Shown piece by piece: positions 58,681-64,000 of a stretch of 64,000 nt of DNA (positions are counted from its first letter, which is position 1; each line of letters starts with the position of its first letter). Source of the DNA: Heterocephalus glaber (lineage: Eukaryota; Chordata; Mammalia; Rodentia; Bathyergidae); contig NW_004624854.1 in NCBI RefSeq assembly GCF_000247695.1, positions 1,993,157 to 2,057,156 of the forward strand, written 5' to 3'. The translations under genes were made by a program, and so were the position numbers. The notes under the pieces were generated by a model. That model worked only from the letters and a program-made list of their open reading frames with translations. It did no database searches and was not told the origin of the DNA.

Positions 58681-60789
58681 CCTTTCTTTTTCTTCCTTCT
58701 TTGAAATAATGATTTTTAAAAATTATTTTCCCTTCTAACACTGTATTTCCCATTGTTATTTTCCATAGACTATATGAGTTAGGCAACACTCATGGAAAAT
58801 AAAATTCATGCTTATAATTAACATCTCTTCTGATAGTAACAGATTATTTATTTTACTTTATTTGGTTTTTATAATTATTTTATCAGTAACCTGGCACTAT
58901 TAATCCATTCCTTTATCATTACTGAAGATTGACATCTCTACTATACTTACAACTTTTCTGAAAGTCTATAATTATGACAGAATAAAAAAATCCAACCATC
59001 AATTAGAATTTGTTGGAGTATAAATGCTGTGAGATTATGAAACATCAATATTGTAATATAATTTTTTAGTAACAAAGCTTGTGACAAATCTCCCTATGAC
59101 TTTCATATGGTAACTAAAATTAGCTGCACAAAATCCAGGGAGATATTTTTGTTAAATTTACTTAGGACTGGATTGAAATATTTGCATCAAGTGGATAAGT
59201 ATACCTTAAAAAACCCTCAGGATCAAAAATATTGGTATATTTTTTACATTTTTCCAGCTCCAAGTGAGGTCCTCATCCTGAGGAGAAGGCTTACCAACTT
59301 CTCCAGCAAGTCTGCTTCCGGCCTCTCAGAAAAGAATTAATCTTTGCCAACCTCACGACTAACACTTTGTTCCCACCCTAGTTGATGTCCTCACTTCATA
59401 TCTAACACTGAGATCCCCTCAAAAGCTCAACATTTCTTGTAAGCCTTTCAGTAAGCAAACAGTCCACTCATTTAACTGTTTCCGTACTGCTACAAATACA
59501 AGAACCTCTCTCACAAAAGATGCTGGGAGTCTGTGACAGCTCCCAGCCCTCTCATTTTCCTGAGCAGATTCCTATTTTCTCCTCAAGCCTTGCTGTGTCT
59601 CCATTCAGTTATATTTATAATCATATGCTTTGGACCATTGGGGCAAACCTGTATTTTTATTCAATCTGGCAGTGAGTCAATGTTTAAGCAAGTATTCTGT
59701 AAATGGTCAAATTTAAAAAGAAACCTTAAGAATATAGACAAAATGGGAAATTTCAGCAAATAGCAAGGAAGTAGCAAGAATAAGAGTCCATCTTCTCAGA
59801 TATCTTCTGTTCTTTGGTTGCTACCCTACGCTTTCACCTCTTTCCATGTATTGCTACATTGTATTTCCTTTCTTACTCATTTCAAGCTGTGTATTGTTTA
59901 TTTCCTTCTTGTTAGTTTTCTGCACTAATGCTTTCATCATCTACCCATTGTCTATCAATTTCTGAAATGTGACCATACCTATATTAAATGAACAAATGCA
60001 GCACCCTGAAACTTCTTTACAAATATGATGATTTGTAAAAATACAGTTAAGTGGTAAATAAATCTGGAAAAGCTATGCAGGATAAATTCTGTTTAATATT
60101 TTGAGTCTCTAGTTCATACATTTTCAAATTGTTTCATATACTTGGTCTGAATTCACACTGGTTTTGAAAAGTCCAAATTATGTGTGCTGTATCTCTTTGT
60201 CAATTCAAGGCAGAAGATGATGGTTGTCTAATGGTGAATTTGAGAAGACACTGGTTGACTGACAGAGAAAGGCTTCAATCAGTAGTCTGCTCTTTATGCA
60301 GAGCTTTAGAAACAGCAATTGTGCACGTACTTTTGACAATGCACACGGACTTCCAAAAGACGTTAGTGTTTTCATTAAATGCCATAAGGACATGAAATAT
60401 TTCAGCTCTTCTTCCCTGATTATTGTGTGTACTTGTTTCCTTTTAGCCACAAAATCTAAAGATTCTTAGTGTAAAGAATTTGCATAAGGAGAGTAGATAG
60501 AATTACATAGAAAGACTTTCTTTTAGATCACCACTCTCTACTTCCATGAAGTGAAAGGTACTTGGAGACAATTTTGATAGAATAGCTGAATATAAATATG
60601 TGCTCATCCTAATCTTATTATAAGAATATTCACCAGATAACTAAGTACAATCTTAGAACTCAAAATGACCTGAGCTCATATTGTCCAGTCTTTTTCCTCT
60701 CTTTAATATTTTGGTAGATAGCTTCAGCCTTTGTCAAGTACGGTTGGAATTGGGAAACAGCACTAATTGTTTGGATCAGCTCTAATTGA
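58681..60789. other. Unassigned AT-rich DNA
   Basis: No gene or repeat family is recognised. A moderately GC-richer piece at 59250-59600 carries only short frames. Confidence 0.4.
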
Positions 60790-61135
60790 CAGAAAACCTC
60801 ACATTCTCTTTAGCTAGAATCTGCCTTCCAGTGGTTCAGTCCTGAATCGTAGTCCTGAATCACAGGACTTCCACAAACACCTCCAATAATCTTTCTTTCT
60901 GCAACACAGCCTTTCAAATATTTGGAAACAGCTACCCAATCCCCATTAAGGTTCTTTCCCACCCGCTGAGACATTCTAATATTTCATTGATTGGTCACCT
61001 CCTCTTGCTGCTCACTCTTAATTTTTCCTGTGTGTGCTTCAATTTGCCCAAATGATCTGCCCAGAACTGAAATCAGTACTTTAGCAAAATTCAGATTAAT
61101 GTAAAGTATTTCTAACATTCTAGAAAAATTTCACT
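60790..61135. mobile_element. Ancient CR1/L3-type LINE segment
   Basis: 'cctttcaaatatttggaaac', 'agctacccaatccccattaa', and 'ctgcccagaactgaaatcag' followed by 'tactttagca' follow, in order, a segment typical of the ancient CR1/L3 group that predates placental mammals. That such an old copy is still readable is unusual. Orientation is not assigned. Confidence 0.55.
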
Positions 61136-62293
61136 TTCTTCTTGGATTTGGATAGATTGCTCAGCATATAGTGCTAAGAAGCAGAAGCACCTTTAACAGA
61201 AAACTTTTCTTTAAAGCAACTCTGCAACTTGCCTATACTTTAAACCCCTGTAATTCGCAGCATTTTGAAACATTCTGGCCTTGACTCTTGGTTATTAACT
61301 ATGATATATTCCAAATTCTCTGACAATATAAATAAATGATAACTATTCCGAAAAGGAGTCTGTGATACTCTCTCTTCTCTTCAGACTTTGAGAACATTGA
61401 TAATTGTATTTAATTCTCTATTCCCAAAATCTCCCCATGTACTCCTATGTCTTGCCATTTAACTATCACTGTGTATTCAATGCAGTAAAAATGATCTCCT
61501 CCCTACTTCATTTATTTGCTAATGTATTCACTTTATTAATGAGTTCATTTACCTATATAATCTTTGGTGGCACCTCATAAATCTTAGGTACTACATTAGA
61601 CACTGAGACATACAATTCGGGATGGCAGGGAAAGAAATCCTAGGTCCATCAATCTGCATTTCAGGAGGACGTTTCCAGCCAGCAGCAAGCATCGCAACAC
61701 CGAAGTCCCACACTGCTCACAGTATAGTGTCCCTCTTTGTGGATTTCAAAAGAGTGTTCCTCTCAGACAATTTTGAAAACAAGATGTACTCTAGGTAAAT
61801 AATACATTTAAATGTGTTCCATTTAATTCAGTAAATCCACATCTTTCATTTCTGCACAAATCACGACTACCTACTAAAATTTTCCCATTTTTGTTTATTA
61901 GCTTAATTAGTTTATCACATTTTAAGTGGAACCAACCTTTGGTGTCAACAATTCCCCAGCCATAGATAGAGCTCTAAATGCTGACTGAATTAGACTAAAA
62001 GTGTGGACAAAATACAAATCTCCAGGATTGCACAGAATAGACAGATGCAGATCTGAGAAGAGGGGAAACTTGCTTTCTTTCTCCCCTAGGATCTTACAAG
62101 GGGGAAACCTCACACATGTTGCAGGAAGTAGTTTAGTGACAGGTGGTGGTATGCAGTATGTGTGATGCACCTTGGACCAATTCATATCACCCATCTAGAA
62201 CCCTCTGGCTGATCTGAAACAGTGTTAGTGGAGCAAGCATTGGATATTGGTATGGATGGACCAAGCAACTAAGCATCCACCTTGCTTTGCTGT

Positions 62294-62297
<4 letters not shown>
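61136..62297. other. Unassigned DNA
   Basis: No gene is recognised. Near 61510-61610 there is a weak MIR-like look. A 90-codon minus frame at 61922-62194 is not familiar. Confidence 0.4.

Positions 62298-62337
<40 letters not shown>
62298..62337. repeat. (AT)n microsatellite in a SINE tail
   Basis: About 19 pure AT units directly attached to the tail of the minus-strand SINE that follows. Confidence 0.97.
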
Positions 62338-62340
<3 letters not shown>

Positions 62341-62413
62341 TATTGAGAATTGAACTCGGGTCCTTGTGCTTGCTGGCCAGGTGGCAGAACCACTGAGCTA
62401 AATCTCCAGCCCT
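62338..62413 (-). mobile_element. ID-like SINE with (AT)n tail
   Basis: A minus-strand unit from 'gggctggagatttagctcag' to 'caatacaaa'. The expected A tail has been replaced by the (AT)n run at 62298-62337. Confidence 0.92.
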
Positions 62414-63434
62414 GTTACTTATGTTTTTGTTGTCTACTCAGCCATAAGGAGCAGGGACCAAAGAGACAATTCAGTCTGGGAGGTGAGTGACATAGCTTAT
62501 TGAATACAGGGGGATTGGATTAAATTTGAGCTATTAACATTGGGATTCAAGAAATAAATTATTTTGTTGTAGGACCATGAAGTTACAGTTAGCAGCTATT
62601 GAAATTTGTAGCCTCAAATTATACTTAATTCTTAAAAGAATTACAGCATGAATACCACATCCTTGACAATAGTTTGCTAAAATCCAGTGGCTATTTTGCT
62701 CATTCAAACAGGGACTCACATTATGTTCTTAGAAAACCATTTGAGAAATGTCAAATCAGAGACCTCCACAAGCACGTCCAGTCCTTCTTTACTAATGCCC
62801 CAAATCATAAGCAAATATTGAGAAATTCATTTGAAAATATTCTGAACTGTTTAAAATGCAATTTTGTACTTTAAGCATAGACATTTCCAAAGTTAAAGTA
62901 ATCAATTGCTTGTTTCTTCTGTCTGTAACTATGTACACACTTCACCAACTAATAACCTTTGTGTTAGGATGAAAGATTAAACATTCATTTAATTTAGCTT
63001 AGGTTTCGTTTGTTTTCAATTAAGAAGAGAAAATCCTTTCAAGCACAGGGTTATTTATATTTGTTTTGCTTCATTTATAAAACCAAATAAAGCTTTTGTG
63101 CTCATGGTCATTAATGTTGCTGAAAAGAAATTATGTTAAATGAGTGGTTTGCAATAAAAATTAAAATAAGAGGTAAAAATTAAATTGATTAATTTCTCTT
63201 TTGATTGTAACCTCAAGTTATTAGCAATAAAAATGTAAGATTTTTATAAGAAATTAATATTTTTGGTTAACTTACATATTAGGTATAAATCTTTGGCAAA
63301 TTGCATGTCTTCTTCTAAAGCAAAAAAGTCAACCAATATCTAGCCTTACCAAAACTTTATTTTTCTGCCTGATACTGAAATTTAACATACAACATTTTCA
63401 AATTATGCATTTAAAACTATGGTATTCTAAAATA
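62414..63434. other. Unassigned AT-rich DNA
   Basis: Nothing is recognised in this stretch. Confidence 0.5.
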
Positions 63435-63489
63435 CATGTGGTAGATAGAATGTGACCCTCTCTAAAGATATCCTCATCCTAATCCTAGG
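63435..63489 (+). mobile_element. MLT1-type LTR, left part
   Basis: 'gtagatagaatgtgaccctc' and 'atatcctcatcctaatccta' are the start of an old MaLR LTR that resumes after the nested insertion at ~63835. Confidence 0.6.
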
Positions 63490-63834
63490 AATGAGGTTGA
63501 GCTTAATTTCATCTGTTCCATAGGTGGGGTTAGTGCCTAGGGGATTAGTTCTGCTGCTTCTGGGTGGGTCAAGGAGTCATGACTTTCACTGCTTTATGTA
63601 GTCCCTGCCCCTTCCTCTGTGGCTTTGTTCCTTTGGTTTGCTTCTTGGGTGCTATGAAGTAAGCATCCTTGCTCCTCCATGCCCTTCTACCATGAGACTT
63701 CTGCCTTGGAGCCAATTAACCATGGACTTCATCTTCTAAAACCATGAGCCAAATTATACCTCTCCTCCTTGCTTTTGTAGGTTTAGGGTGTTGTGTCTCA
63801 GGGACGGAAAAGCCAGCTCATACACTGGAATCTG
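63490..63834 (+). mobile_element. MaLR-type LTR nested in another LTR
   Basis: It has the features of the window's common MaLR LTR: 'ctaccatgagacttctgcct', 'gccaattaaccatggacttc', 'aaaaccatgagccaaattat', and a tail 'gtgttgtgtctcagggacg'. Its ends are approximate. Confidence 0.7.
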
Positions 63835-64000
63835 TGAATATATTTTACACGGCAAAAGAGACCTTACAGATATGACCCAAGTTAAGGATTTCCAGAAGTA
63901 TCTGGGCCAGCCTACTCTGTTCAAATGAGTCCTTAGAAGTGGAGAAACTTTCCTAGATGTAGCCAGAAAGAGACATAATCACAGAAAGAAAGGTCAAGAA
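63835..64000 (+). mobile_element. MLT1-type LTR, right part, cut by window edge
   Basis: 'gaatctgtgaatatatttta', 'acggcaaaagagaccttaca' and 'atgacccaagttaaggattt' continue the outer LTR from 63489. Confidence 0.65.

Noticed and set aside
61505..61615. MIR-like segment
   Set aside because: Only the general 'tattcactttattaatgag' pattern fits, and the core region cannot be followed.

Overview
This is nuclear DNA from a placental mammal, almost certainly a rodent. It is AT-rich, has no dense coding, and is built from interspersed repeats of many ages. Three SINE types point to a rodent outside the mouse and rat group: (1) tRNA-derived ID-like SINEs with an intact A-box/B-box layout and a body ending in 'ccccggtacc'-like sequence; (2) 7SL-derived B1 with the 29-bp internal duplication; (3) B1 fused to a partial ID unit (B1-dID type). 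Together they fit Castorimorpha (beaver, kangaroo rat) or a related lineage. That placement is inference from memory of SINE families, not a database result.

I recognise no intact host gene, tRNA gene or rRNA gene. Nearly every long open frame lies inside a repeat or is a chance frame. The window reads as a gene desert or the inside of a very large intron.

Layout. 1-16 kb: the 5' end of a minus-strand L1, an old antisense L1 and an MaLR LTR, then mostly unassigned AT-rich DNA with a ~0.13-kb direct duplication (near 7.5 and 9.2 kb), strong palindromes (10.3 kb) and two unrecognised pseudogene-like patches (8.2-8.7 and 14.5-15.1 kb). 16-31 kb: L1M remnant, an MaLR LTR swollen by a ~300-bp pyrimidine tract, MIRs, a Tigger fossil (23.9 kb), several ID SINEs with clear target duplications, and a double hairpin (29.8 kb). 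31-40 kb: MaLR and L1 fragments, a probable solo ERV LTR (34.1-34.7 kb) beside a 10-bp-period array, a GC-rich patch (36.2-36.8 kb), B1-dID and B1 SINEs, and an L1-like 5' region. 40-45 kb: a transposon graveyard holding a Tigger element, a broken endogenous retrovirus protease/reverse transcriptase region, a frameshifted hAT-Charlie transposase with one recognisable terminus, B1-dID and MaLR. 47.6-51.4 kb: two L1 pieces in opposite orientation (ORF2/3' end on minus, nearly full ORF1 on plus), then MaLR sequence. 52-53.3 kb: a CpG-containing GC-rich patch with a young ID SINE at its edge. 54-58.7 kb: MLT1-type LTRs, two SINEs at one target site, and a long antisense L1 split by an MaLR LTR. 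58.7-64 kb: unassigned DNA, an ancient CR1/L3-like segment (60.8 kb), an (AT)n-tailed SINE and a nested pair of LTRs at the right edge.

I found no convincing new multi-gene system. The best leads are the CpG-rich patch at 52.2-53.2 kb, the 7.5/9.2-kb duplication, the hairpins, the hAT-Charlie coding remnant and the L3/CR1 segment, which could be exapted.
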